Positions 25,863-34,564 of a stretch of 64,000 bases of DNA are shown here, piece by piece; the first letter of the stretch is position 1, and every line of letters starts with the position of its first letter. Where the stretch lies: contig CASFHP010000005.1 of NCBI GenBank assembly GCA_949294555.1, positions 30,701-94,700 of the forward strand, in the 5' to 3' direction. This stretch comes from an uncultured Eubacteriales bacterium. Its GTDB lineage: Bacteria > Bacillota > Clostridia > TANB77 > CAG-508. The position numbers were made by a program, and so were the translations under genes. The notes beneath the pieces were generated by a model. It worked only from the letters and a program-made list of their open reading frames with translations, was not told where the DNA came from and made no database searches.

Positions 25863-26006
25863 TTGACAAATATTAATTGTTCACTAAATTGTATTTATCA
25901 AAAAGATGGAAAGTGTTCTTATTCTAGTATCACACCAACCACTTTTTCGACAACAAGTGAATGTGCCTACTTTGTTGATAAATCCAAAGAAGAAACTAAT
26001 TCATAG
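25863..26006 (+). CDS. Small Cys-rich protein (47 residues, TTG start)
   Basis: TTG 25863 follows GAGGTGATTT. The product has four Cys in the pattern NCSLNCIYQKDGKCSYSSIT and SECAYF, a spacing I recall from small conserved Clostridia proteins with no known role. The stop lies inside the terminator at 25990. The four cysteines could bind a metal; that is inference. Confidence 0.65.
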   Translation: MTNINCSLNCIYQKDGKCSYSSITPTTFSTTSECAYFVDKSKEETNS

Positions 26007-26023
26007 CAATTAGTTTCTTTTTT
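25990..26023 (+). terminator. Terminator of the small Cys-rich gene
   Basis: AGAAACTAAT (25991-26000) pairs with ATTAGTTTCT (26009-26018), followed by TTTTT; it contains the stop codon. Confidence 0.8.
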
Positions 26024-26028
26024 GTCCA

Positions 26029-26057
26029 TTGACAAATTTTTATTTACGGTATATATT
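26029..26057 (+). promoter_or_regulatory. Sigma-A promoter of the bactofilin-like gene
   Basis: TTGACA (26029-26034), 17-bp spacer, TATATT (26052-26057), start codon 33 bp downstream. Confidence 0.7.
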
Positions 26058-26090
26058 GCTATTGATAAAAATTAAAAGAGGAGGTTCTTT

Positions 26091-27386
26091 ATGTTAAAAA
26101 ATAAAATTGGAATTATTTCATTAATTATGCTACTGGTTATTTCACTATTAGCCCCAATAGTTAATGCTGAAAATGAGGTTGAAGCAACAACAACTGACCA
26201 AGTAGACCCTATTAGCCAAACACAAGAAACCTATACGATTAAAGAAGGAGACGAATATCTATTTGAGCAGAATGTAACAATTGATACACCTGTTGACGGA
26301 AATGTATTCATTTGTGCAAATAATGTTACAATTAATTCTCAAATTGGTGGAGATGCTTTTATTTGTGCTAATACAATTACCGTTGAAGAAGATGCTTATA
26401 TTTTGAGCAATTTATTTGCTTGTGCTAATACAATTAATATTAAAGGTGCAATTTATAACATTTATTCTATTGGTGATACCTTAACAATTGATGGATTTGT
26501 TTACAGAGACATTCGCAGTGTTTGTAATTCTTTGAATATTAATGGTATGGTAGGAAGAAATGTATTTGTAAATTGTTCTGACATCCATTTTAAAGAAAAT
26601 ACAGAGAACACAGAAAATTCTAGTGTTGCGTCTTATGGAACTATTCAAGGAAATTTAAATTATTTTTCTGATGAAGAAATCACCATTCCTGAAAATGCTG
26701 TTTCTGGAGAGGTCATTTTCTCACAATTAGCTAATTATACTTTTGATATAACAGATTACATATATTCTCTAGGTACTATACTTGTTTCTGTAATTGTTAT
26801 TTGGTTAATTGGTTTATGGTTTGCTCCAAAATTATTACAAACCTCAACCAAAGCAATGTCATGGAAAAAAGCTTTGCAAATTATAGGATTAGGAATTATT
26901 GTACCAATTGTTCTTGCTCTATTGACAATTATCATTCTTCTTATCCCTATTGCTAGTCAATTTGTTTTATTACTACTTTGTCTATTAATGATATTGTTCT
27001 TTATCAGTACATCTGTTACATTAATTGATATTAATGACGGAATTTGTAACAAATGCAATATTTCAAAAAATGTATATAAATTAGGCTTTTTAATTATTGT
27101 TACATTCATTTACTGGCTATTGACATTTGTTCCTTATTTAGGTGCTATTCTTTCATTAATTACTGTTATATGGGGTATTGGTAGTGTTTCTTATAGACTT
27201 TTTATAAAAGAAAATGAAAATGATAAACCTACCACAACTGATAACACTAAAAAAGATGAAGATAAAACTTTAAAAGAAAAAAAGGAAGAACGTAAATCAA
27301 AAGCTAAAAAAGAAAGTCCATCTGATAAAGCAACAGATGCGAGAAAAGATGATAAATCTGATGGAACTGCAAAAGACCAAAAATAA
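26091..27386 (+). CDS. Exported bactofilin-like beta-helix protein with C-terminal membrane domain
   Basis: 431 residues. Signal peptide (GIISLIMLLVISLLAPIVNA, cleaved near 27). Residues 50-175 are short beta repeats of about 15-20 residues, as in VDGNVFICANNVTINSQIGG and AFICANTITVEEDAYILSN, resembling polymer-forming bactofilins but outside the cell. About five hydrophobic segments follow from 225 to 380, then a Lys-rich cytoplasmic tail (DKTLKEKKEERKSKAKKES). AGAGGAGG RBS, own promoter and terminator. Possibly a membrane-anchored scaffold; function is not established. Confidence 0.7.
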   Translation: MLKNKIGIISLIMLLVISLLAPIVNAENEVEATTTDQVDPISQTQETYTIKEGDEYLFEQNVTIDTPVDGNVFICANNVTINSQIGGDAFICANTITVEEDAYILSNLFACANTINIKGAIYNIYSIGDTLTIDGFVYRDIRSVCNSLNINGMVGRNVFVNCSDIHFKENTENTENSSVASYGTIQGNLNYFSDEEITIPENAVSGEVIFSQLANYTFDITDYIYSLGTILVSVIVIWLIGLWFAPKLLQTSTKAMSWKKALQIIGLGIIVPIVLALLTIIILLIPIASQFVLLLLCLLMILFFISTSVTLIDINDGICNKCNISKNVYKLGFLIIVTFIYWLLTFVPYLGAILSLITVIWGIGSVSYRLFIKENENDKPTTTDNTKKDEDKTLKEKKEERKSKAKKESPSDKATDARKDDKSDGTAKDQK

Positions 27387-27415
27387 GATAACGAAATAAA
27401 CAAAAATATATTTTA

Positions 27416-27449
27416 AAAGAAGGAATCTGCAATGTCAGATTCCTTCTTT
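27416..27449 (+). terminator. Terminator of the bactofilin-like gene
   Basis: AAAGAAGGAATCTG (27416-27429), loop CAATGT, perfect complement CAGATTCCTTCTTT (27436-27449). Confidence 0.85.
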
Positions 27450-27491
27450 GCCTAGTATTTTAGTTTTTGTGGATTAGAGTACATAAATGTC

Positions 27492-28172
27492 TCATAAGGA
27501 AACGTCCCCCATTGGACATTTTAATTCGTCAATAATTACTTTGTAATCTACGGCATTTAGAATTGCTGTTCCTGCAACTAAAATGTTAGCCCCTGCCTTT
27601 TTCACTTCTGGAGCCGTTCTTAAATTAATGCCACCATCAACCTCTATGTCAATTTCTAATTGATTTTCATCTATATATTTTTTTAAAGTTCTCACTTTTT
27701 CTGTCATTTCACTTAAGTATGTTTGTCCACCTTTTCCAGGTTCTACTGTCATAACCAAACACATATGGATATATGGCAAGTATTGATAAACCTCTTTTAT
27801 ACTGGTATTTGGTTTTACAGCTATCCCTACTTTACAATTGTTTTGTTTTATGTAGTTTATGGTTTCCATTACCTCTTTCTCATCTTTACATGCTTCTAAA
27901 TGAAATGTTATAATATTGGGTTCTACTGCACTAAAATCATCTACTGCCTCTTTGATGTCTTCTACCATTAAATGTACATCTAATGGTGCATTTGATATTC
28001 TTCTAATGTAAGAAGCATATTCTAACATTGTTTGATATGTATCTTTTTCTACAAATTTTCCATCCATAACGTCAATATGAAAATAATCTGTTTTGGCTGC
28101 TTCTAATGCAAAAAATGTTTTTGATTCCTCTCCTTTTTTTACTGAAAGAATAGATGTTGAAACTTCTACCAT
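27492..28172 (-). CDS. rpe: Ribulose-phosphate 3-epimerase
   Basis: 226 residues, TIM barrel of the pentose-phosphate pathway. Metal and catalytic residues in YFHIDVMDGKFV, PLDVHLMVED and VTFHLE-like strand, MTVEPGKGGQTY, and the second Asp in IDIEVDGGI; C-terminal LVAGTAILNA. The gene starts inside the rsgA stop (ATGGTAG overlap), so both are coupled. The last eight residues (KCPMGDVSL) are encoded by a GGGGACG repeat, so the natural C terminus was extended. Confidence 0.96.
   Translation of the reverse strand: MVEVSTSILSVKKGEESKTFFALEAAKTDYFHIDVMDGKFVEKDTYQTMLEYASYIRRISNAPLDVHLMVEDIKEAVDDFSAVEPNIITFHLEACKDEKEVMETINYIKQNNCKVGIAVKPNTSIKEVYQYLPYIHMCLVMTVEPGKGGQTYLSEMTEKVRTLKKYIDENQLEIDIEVDGGINLRTAPEVKKAGANILVAGTAILNAVDYKVIIDELKCPMGDVSL
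27498..27520 (-). repeat. GGGGACG element inside the rpe 3' end (R3)
   Basis: GGAAACGTCCCCCATTGGAC on the plus strand; matches R4 at 29.06 kb in inverted orientation. Confidence 0.65.
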
Positions 28173-29047
28173 TTTCTTTCCTCCTTTTCTTTTAATTCAT
28201 TATATATTTTGCAAAATCGTTCATATCTAGCTGTGTCAATTTTGCCTTCTTGCATAGCTTGTTTTATCCCACAATTTTCTTCTTTTATATGGGTACATCC
28301 AATAAATTCACAATTCTTAGCATATGTGTTAAATTCTTTAAAATATTGATACAAATCTTTACTTTCAATCTCTGAAATATCAAAAGTCGAAAATCCTGGT
28401 GTATCAGCAATATAGGTATTATCATCAATTTCATAAAGTTTAATTGCTGTTGTGGTATTTTTTCCTCTTTTATTTTTCTTACTAATTTCGCCTTCTTGTG
28501 TTATATCTTTATTAAATATTCCATTAATTAATGTAGATTTTCCCACACCAGAATTTCCAGAAAACGCATTGACATTATTTTTTAATGCCTGTTTTAGTTC
28601 TTCTATTCCTTTCCTTTGTTTTGCGTCTGTTAAAATAACTGTATATCCTATTTTACTATATACCTGTTTTATATTCTTAAATTCTTCTTTTTGGTCTAAA
28701 TCTGTTTTATTCAGTACAATAATTGCATTTACCCCTATATACTCTGCAAAAGCCAATTGTTTATCTAACATGTATAAATCTGGTTTTGGGTCTTTACTAG
28801 AAACCACAAATACAATTTGAGTAATATTTGCTAGTTTCGGTCTTTTGATATATACCTGTCTTTCGTAAATTTCTTCAATAACTGCTTTTTTCTGTATCTC
28901 ATCTGTCACAGTTATTTCGACCTTATCTCCAACCACTGGGGTAATTTCGTCTTTTTTGAATTTTCCTCTTGCGGTTGTTTCATATAATCCCTCTTCTGTT
29001 TTTACTTGATATAAATTTGATATATTTTCTATAATGAATCCTTGCAT
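28166..29047 (-). CDS. rsgA: Ribosome small-subunit-dependent GTPase RsgA
   Basis: 293 residues from ATG 29047, chosen because GGAGGAAAT precedes it; 15 upstream in-frame codons are repeat R4. N-terminal OB fold, then the circularly permuted GTPase order: G4 IIVLNKTDLD, G1 AFSGNSGVGKSTLIN, G3 ADTPGFSTFD; the zinc site is CEFIGCTHIKEENC. It matures the 30S subunit. It sits in prpC-prkC-rsgA-rpe, a classic Firmicutes order. Confidence 0.96.
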   Translation of the reverse strand: MQGFIIENISNLYQVKTEEGLYETTARGKFKKDEITPVVGDKVEITVTDEIQKKAVIEEIYERQVYIKRPKLANITQIVFVVSSKDPKPDLYMLDKQLAFAEYIGVNAIIVLNKTDLDQKEEFKNIKQVYSKIGYTVILTDAKQRKGIEELKQALKNNVNAFSGNSGVGKSTLINGIFNKDITQEGEISKKNKRGKNTTTAIKLYEIDDNTYIADTPGFSTFDISEIESKDLYQYFKEFNTYAKNCEFIGCTHIKEENCGIKQAMQEGKIDTARYERFCKIYNELKEKEERKW

Positions 29048-29055
29048 ATTTCCTC

Positions 29056-29080
29056 CATTTTGTCCAATTGGGAACGTTTC
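29056..29080 (-). repeat. GGGAACG element upstream of rsgA (R4)
   Basis: GAAACGTTCCCAATTGGACA on the minus strand; the inverted partner of R3. Together they bracket rsgA-rpe. Confidence 0.6.
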
Positions 29081-29198
29081 TTTTTGAGACATTTTTATGT
29101 AAAGTTAATTTTGCTTTCATCTAAAGACATTTCTTTGAATACACATATTCCTTCACAGACAAATTTCTCTAACACTTCTGTCTTTATTATTATACATG

Positions 29199-29235
29199 AA
29201 AAAAGCTCAATCCGCAATTATGAATTGAACTTTTT
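29199..29235 (-). terminator. Terminator of prkC
   Basis: On the minus strand AAAAGTTCAAT and GATTGAGCTTTTTT form the stem with a U tail. Confidence 0.75.
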
Positions 29236-29274
29236 ACCACTATTTATCTATATACTTGAAGTTATAATATATGT

Positions 29275-31248
29275 TTAGCTAAATGAGATTGAATCTTGTG
29301 AGCCAAATGTCACTGTTCTTTCTGAACTATAGATTTCTGCACCTGTACTAGGGTCTGTTATTGTTAGTGTAACAGTTGTGCTTTCTCCTTCTTTTCCTGA
29401 AAGGGTTATCGCATAATTTGCCTCATTTTTACTAACCCCTGTTCTTCTCTCGTTATTTACTGTTATATTTACTGTTGAGCTTGTTGTTGAACCTGTTGTA
29501 TTTTCTGTTTCTGTATAGCCTCCAGTAATTGCTTTTACATTAATGTTTACAGTCAATTCTTTTGTTTCTGCTACTTTGTTTACTGTTAAAGTTACCGTTG
29601 TTCCTTCATCTACGGTTGTTCCTGCAGTTACACTTTGTGCAGTTACTCTTCCATCATTTGATGTTGCTGTTGTATAATTTACTGTAACCTTTAACCCTTG
29701 GCCTTCTAATGTTGTTCTTGCATTTTCTTCTGATTGCCCTACAACATTTTGGACTGTTACTTGCTTAATTCCTGTTCCTGTACTTACATGAATTGTTACT
29801 GTATCTCCTGCATAGGCTTCCGAATCTGCATCTAAATCTTGAGAAATAACATATCCTTCTTGCACTGTTCTACTTGTTTCTTCTACTACTTCTACTTCTA
29901 AGTTCGCATCTTCTAAGGCTTTTTCAGCTTCTTCTCTCGTCATTCCAACAACTTTAGGAACTGTTGTCTTTTCTTGTCCTTTACTTATGACAACACTTAT
30001 GGTGCTGCCTTCTTTGACATTATAATTTTCTATGTAAGAAGGGTCTTGTGAAATGACATATCCTTCTGGAACATCTTTATTGTATTCTTCACTTGATACT
30101 TCAAATACTAAATTAGATTCTTTCGCTGTTTGCTCTGCTTCTTCTCTTGACATTCCTACTAAATTTGGTAAAAGTACCTCAGCTGGATTTGTGATATTCA
30201 AATATGCTAATGTGCCTCCTAAACTGATGGCAAATAACAAGATAAGTCCAATAATGGTGCTTAACACCTTATGTCTTTTTATAAATGCTACAAATTTATT
30301 ATCCTTTTTTCCTTTTTTCTTGTTATTATCCTCTTCTTCGATATTTCCATATAAATCTGTATTAATTTTTTGTGTTTTTGCTGTTGCGTCATAACTTCTA
30401 TCTTCTACAAAATCACCATTTGAATTTTTTAAAGCTTGCCTTAAATCGGCTAACATATCTGTTGCTGATTGATATCGTAATGTTGTATCTTTTTTTAGTG
30501 CTTTCATAATAATTCTATTTACTGCTGATGGCAAGTTTGGATTTAATTCTATTGGTTCTTCTGGCTCTTCTTGCATGTGTTTTAATGCCACAGAAACTGG
30601 TGTATCTGCATCAAATGGCACTCTTCCTGTTACCATTTCATACATAACAACTCCTAAAGAATATAAATCAGATTTAGCGTCTGTATATCCACCTCTTGCA
30701 TGTTCTGGTGAAAAATAGTGTACAGAACCAATTGTTGTTCCAAAAGCTGTGATTGTCGAATTAGAAACTGCTTTTGCAATTCCAAAATCTGTTACTTTTG
30801 CAATTCCATCTTCTGTTATGATAATATTATGTGGTTTGATATCTCTATGAATAATATTATTTTTATGTGCCATTTCTAATGCTGAAGCAATTTGAATAGC
30901 TACATTTACTGACCATTTCCATGGAAGTGGCCCTCTTTCTTCTACGATAATTTCTTTAAGTGTCTTCCCTCTGATTAATTCCATAACAATATAATATAAA
31001 TTATCTTCTGAGCCAACATCATAAATAGATACGATATTGGGATGTGTTAGTCTTGCAGCTGATTGTGCCTCTATTTCAAATCTTTTGATAAATTCTTCGT
31101 CTGTTGTAAATTCATCCTTTAAAACCTTTACCGCTACATTTCTTTTTAGCACTTTATCTTCTGCTCTATATACTGTAGCCATACCACCATTTCCCACTTT
31201 TTCGATGATTTCGTATCTATTCCCCAATATTTTTCCTTCTAAAATCAT
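29275..31248 (-). CDS. prkC: PASTA-domain serine/threonine kinase PrkC
   Basis: 657 residues. Kinase domain 1-270 with G-loop KVGNGGMATVYRAED, Lys in NVAVKVLKDE, catalytic HRDIKPHNIIITED, DFGIAK and TTIGSVHYFSPEHARG. One transmembrane helix near 330-352 (VLSTIIGLILLFAISLGGTL). Outside are three PASTA domains (starting LPNLVGMSREEAEQTAKE, VPKVVGMTREEAEKALED, VQNVVGQSEENARTTLEG) that sense muropeptides, then a Thr-rich extra domain of about 90 residues with beta strands. Opposed by PrpC just upstream. Confidence 0.97.
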   Translation of the reverse strand: MILEGKILGNRYEIIEKVGNGGMATVYRAEDKVLKRNVAVKVLKDEFTTDEEFIKRFEIEAQSAARLTHPNIVSIYDVGSEDNLYYIVMELIRGKTLKEIIVEERGPLPWKWSVNVAIQIASALEMAHKNNIIHRDIKPHNIIITEDGIAKVTDFGIAKAVSNSTITAFGTTIGSVHYFSPEHARGGYTDAKSDLYSLGVVMYEMVTGRVPFDADTPVSVALKHMQEEPEEPIELNPNLPSAVNRIIMKALKKDTTLRYQSATDMLADLRQALKNSNGDFVEDRSYDATAKTQKINTDLYGNIEEEDNNKKKGKKDNKFVAFIKRHKVLSTIIGLILLFAISLGGTLAYLNITNPAEVLLPNLVGMSREEAEQTAKESNLVFEVSSEEYNKDVPEGYVISQDPSYIENYNVKEGSTISVVISKGQEKTTVPKVVGMTREEAEKALEDANLEVEVVEETSRTVQEGYVISQDLDADSEAYAGDTVTIHVSTGTGIKQVTVQNVVGQSEENARTTLEGQGLKVTVNYTTATSNDGRVTAQSVTAGTTVDEGTTVTLTVNKVAETKELTVNINVKAITGGYTETENTTGSTTSSTVNITVNNERRTGVSKNEANYAITLSGKEGESTTVTLTITDPSTGAEIYSSERTVTFGSQDSISFS

Positions 31249-31294
31249 ATTTATCTCTCCTTAATATGTGTAATCTGTAGATTGCTTTTAGTAA

Positions 31295-32029
31295 TTATAT
31301 GTTTTTAATGACAATAACTGTTATATTATCATATCCCCCATGCTCATTTGCAAGCTTGACTAATTCTTTTGGTGCTTGCTCAATATCTTTTTTTGCCCAT
31401 TTGAACATATCCTCTTGTGAAACCAAATTGGTTAATCCATCTGAATTCATAATCAAAATATCATCTTTTTGGAAACCTTTTACCATAACATCTGGTTCTA
31501 CAAAAGCATTACATCCTAAAGCCTTCATTAACATATTTTTTTGTGGATGATGTGCCGCTTGTTCCTGCGTAATCGTTCCATCCTTTACTAATTTTTGAAC
31601 ATAGCTGTGGTCTTGTGTTAATTTTCTCATAAAATCTTTTCGAATTCTATATATTCTACTATCTCCAACATGACCGATAAAGGCTCTATTATTATATATT
31701 AAACAAACTTCTAAAGTAGTACCCATTCCCTCTAAATCTGGATTTTCTTTTGACTTTTCATATACCACCATATTGGCATATTCCATACTGCTACCAACCA
31801 ATTGAATAATACTTTCTTTATCTTTTGGAATGTCTTTAAAATTATTTTCTATATAACTTTTAGCTGATTGAATAGCAAGACTACTTGCAATCTCTCCGCC
31901 ATTATATCCTCCCATACCATCTGCTAACATATATAGCTGAACTTCATCTAGAGAATTGGATATATAGTAGCTATCTTGATTAATCTCTCTTACTTTACCT
32001 ATATCTGATTTAGCGTAAGCCTTTATCAT
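31295..32029 (-). CDS. prpC: PP2C-type protein phosphatase PrpC
   Basis: 244 residues. Metal-dependent phosphatase motifs: REINQDSYYIS, MLADGMGGYNGGEIAS, IGHVGDSRIYRI, LTQDHSYVQKLV, MNSDGLTNLVS and GGYDNITVIVI. It dephosphorylates PrkC and its targets. A 46-bp gap leads to prkC, so the pair is co-transcribed. Confidence 0.97.
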   Translation of the reverse strand: MIKAYAKSDIGKVREINQDSYYISNSLDEVQLYMLADGMGGYNGGEIASSLAIQSAKSYIENNFKDIPKDKESIIQLVGSSMEYANMVVYEKSKENPDLEGMGTTLEVCLIYNNRAFIGHVGDSRIYRIRKDFMRKLTQDHSYVQKLVKDGTITQEQAAHHPQKNMLMKALGCNAFVEPDVMVKGFQKDDILIMNSDGLTNLVSQEDMFKWAKKDIEQAPKELVKLANEHGGYDNITVIVIKNI

Positions 32030-32125
32030 GTTTTCACCTCGTTTTCCTTTTGTTTACATACAATTTTCCTTGTATCTTTTATATCACAAGTTAATAATTT
32101 TTGCAATAGCAACATGTTAAATTGG

Positions 32126-32175
32126 TCATTGGGGACGTGCCAAAATGGACAAAAAATGTCCAAAAGGGACAGACC
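32126..32175 (+). repeat. GGGGACGTGCC element (R5)
   Basis: TCATTGGGGACGTGCCAAAA followed by TGGACAAAAAATGTCCA hairpin and GGGACAGACC. The same order of blocks, inverted, occurs at 44.82-44.87 kb. Confidence 0.75.
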
Positions 32176-32268
32176 TTAAAATATATCAAATTAATATAAA
32201 TCTATTGACTGAAAAATTTTATTAACCTATAATTAACAATATAAATCATTATTATAGGGGATAAAGTT

Positions 32269-32937
32269 ATGGAAGAAAAATATAAATTAAAAGAATTAAA
32301 AACTGATAATATTATTTCAATTAAGAAAATTAAAACTTTACTATTTACTATATGGTTAATTGGTGTAATAATTATATCAATACTTATCTTTATCGCAACA
32401 AAATCTATTGGAGCCACGCTACTTATCGCATTTAGTTATAGTTGTATATTCGGAATATTTGCATTATTTATTTACTTATTTCCAAAAAATAATAAAGAAT
32501 ATGAATATATAAAAAATATTGGAAAAAAGGACACTGCCTATATAGTAGATACAGGATTCAGTCAATATGGTCACTCTGTGCATCTTAGTGGCAATCCTAT
32601 CGTTTCCATTGCTATTGCTGCAGCTTTTTCATACGCTATTATTAAACGCCATGGTCATATTAAAAATGAAAATTCCAGACGTAATCTATACTATATTACT
32701 ATTGTTTATAAAGAAAAAGTTAAAAATATTTATAATTTACAAGATAATAATGCTTACGAAATACTAAAATTGATATTAGACTCATACACTTACCCTGTTG
32801 CAAAGCCAATAAATATTCCTGTTGATGTTTACGTTTATGGAAATAAATTATATGTAGATTTTGATAGTGTAAAATTAAGTACTTTAGAAGGATATGAAAA
32901 AGCCAAAAATGTTATAGAAAAGTTAAACGAGCAATAA
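32269..32937 (+). CDS. Two-helix membrane protein of unknown function, flanked by repeats
   Basis: 222 residues. Two membrane helices (LLFTIWLIGVIIISILIFIA and LLIAFSYSCIFGIFALFIYL) sit near 25-85 after a basic N terminus; the remaining 130 residues are soluble and alpha/beta (KDTAYIVDTGFSQYGHSVHL, YYITIVYKEKVKNIYNL, IPVDVYVYGNKLYVDFDSVK), a layout seen in uncharacterised membrane-anchored proteins. It is the lone plus-strand gene between prpC and gatB, bounded by R5 on one side and R6 on the other. RBS AGGGGATAAAG. No family recognised. Confidence 0.65.
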   Translation: MEEKYKLKELKTDNIISIKKIKTLLFTIWLIGVIIISILIFIATKSIGATLLIAFSYSCIFGIFALFIYLFPKNNKEYEYIKNIGKKDTAYIVDTGFSQYGHSVHLSGNPIVSIAIAAAFSYAIIKRHGHIKNENSRRNLYYITIVYKEKVKNIYNLQDNNAYEILKLILDSYTYPVAKPINIPVDVYVYGNKLYVDFDSVKLSTLEGYEKAKNVIEKLNEQ

Positions 32938-32997
32938 TCTTACAAAATTATTCTATATACTAGAAAATGAAATTTAACAACTTTCATTCTAAATTCG

Positions 32998-33103
32998 TGA
33001 TGACTTTAGGGACGGAGCAAAAAATCATCATTTATATAAAGATTTTTTATAAAACTTTTTATAGAATAAATGATGATTTTTTGCTCCGTCCCCAAAGTCA
33101 TCA
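32998..33103. repeat. 106-bp GGGGACGG palindrome (R6), also likely gatB terminator
   Basis: Arms 32998-33035 and 33066-33103 are almost perfect inverses (TGACTTTAGGGACGGAGC with GCTCCGTCCCCAAAGTCA), around a 30-bp AT loop. It starts 11 bp after the gatB stop. Confidence 0.9.
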
Positions 33104-33113
33104 ATTTTCCGAT

Positions 33114-34553
33114 TTATTTTTTCAATTCTTCTAAAAACATTTGATTTAACATTTGTGGATTTGCTTTTCCTCTGGTTTCTTTCATGGCTTGTCCTACTAA
33201 AAATCCTAATGCTTTATCTTTTCCACCTTTATAATCTGCTACTGATTGTGGGTTTGCTTCTAATACTTTTAATACAACGTCTTTTATTGCACCTTCGTCT
33301 GATATTTGTATCCATCCTTTTTCATCTATAATATCTTCTGGGTCTCTTGGGTGTTCAAACATTTCTACTAATACCTTCTTAGCAATGCTTGAGCTAATGG
33401 TTCCTTTATCAATTAAGATAATTAATTTTCCTAATTGTTGGCTATCAAATGGAATTTCGATTGGTTCCATTTCTGTTTCATTTAAGATTCTTGATATATC
33501 AGATATAATCCAGTTATTTACTGATTTTGGATTATTACATACCTTAATTGCTCCTTCAAATAAGTCTGATAAATATTTTGAAGATGTAATAATATTGGCA
33601 TCTTTTTCTGATAATTCATATTCTTTCAAATATCTTTCTTTTCTGCTTTCTGGTAATTCTGGTAGTGATTTTTTAATATTTTCAATATATTCTTCTGATA
33701 ATTTAATTGCAACTAAGTCTGGGTCTGGGAAATATCTGTAATCTTGAGCGTCTTCTTTATCTCTCATTGGGAATGTTTTTCCTGATACATCATCCCATCT
33801 TAATGTTTCTTGTTCTACTTCTCCACCATCTTCAATGACATCAATTTGTCTATCTACTTCATATTCAATGGCTCTTGTGATACTTCTAAAAGAGTTCATG
33901 TTTTTCATTTCTGTACGAGTTCCTAGTTTTGAATCTCCTTTTTTTCTGACAGATACGTTTACATCTGCCCTAAAAGACCCTTCTTGCATTTTACAGTCAG
34001 ATACTTCAATATATTCTAATATAGATTTTAATTTTCTTAAATATGCTTCTACCTCTTCACTACCTCTTAAATCTGGTTCTGAAACAATTTCGATTAGTGG
34101 TACACCTGCTCTATTTAAGTCTACCAAACTTCCTCCTGCAAATTCGTCATGATTTAATTTTCCAGCGTCTTCTTCTATATGAATTCTAGTTAATCTAATT
34201 TTTTTCTTTCCTTCTTTTGTATCAATTTCTACATATCCATGCTCACATAATGGTTTGTCATATTGTGAAATTTGATATGCTTTTGGTAGGTCTGGATAGA
34301 AGTAGTTTTTTCTATCATTTTTACTATTTCTTGATATTTCACAATTTGTTGCTAATCCTGCTTTTACAGCATATTCTACAACTTTTTCATTTAATACTGG
34401 TAATGTTCCTGGCATTGCCATACATATTGGACAAGTTTGTGTATTAGGAGCTGCTCCAAATTTTGTTGGGCATGAACAAAATATTTTTGTTTTTGTGGAA
34501 AGCTCTGCATGCACTTCTAGTCCTATAATTACTTCATAATCTTCTCTTGACAT
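33114..34553 (-). CDS. gatB: Aspartyl/glutamyl-tRNA amidotransferase subunit B
   Basis: 479 residues. YEVIIGLEVHAELSTKTKIF at the start, zinc-binding region CSCPTKFG and CPICMAMPG, kinase-like core NRKNYFYPDLPKAYQISQYD, RIHIEEDAGKLNHD, VDLNRAGVPLIEIVSEPDLR, and a C-terminal YqeY/GatB tail ending GFLVGQAMKETRGKANPQ. Binds and phosphorylates Glu-tRNA(Gln) or Asp-tRNA(Asn). Last gene of gatC-HAD-gatA-gatB. Confidence 0.97.
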   Translation of the reverse strand: MSREDYEVIIGLEVHAELSTKTKIFCSCPTKFGAAPNTQTCPICMAMPGTLPVLNEKVVEYAVKAGLATNCEISRNSKNDRKNYFYPDLPKAYQISQYDKPLCEHGYVEIDTKEGKKKIRLTRIHIEEDAGKLNHDEFAGGSLVDLNRAGVPLIEIVSEPDLRGSEEVEAYLRKLKSILEYIEVSDCKMQEGSFRADVNVSVRKKGDSKLGTRTEMKNMNSFRSITRAIEYEVDRQIDVIEDGGEVEQETLRWDDVSGKTFPMRDKEDAQDYRYFPDPDLVAIKLSEEYIENIKKSLPELPESRKERYLKEYELSEKDANIITSSKYLSDLFEGAIKVCNNPKSVNNWIISDISRILNETEMEPIEIPFDSQQLGKLIILIDKGTISSSIAKKVLVEMFEHPRDPEDIIDEKGWIQISDEGAIKDVVLKVLEANPQSVADYKGGKDKALGFLVGQAMKETRGKANPQMLNQMFLEELKK

Positions 34554-34564
34554 TTATTTTCCTC

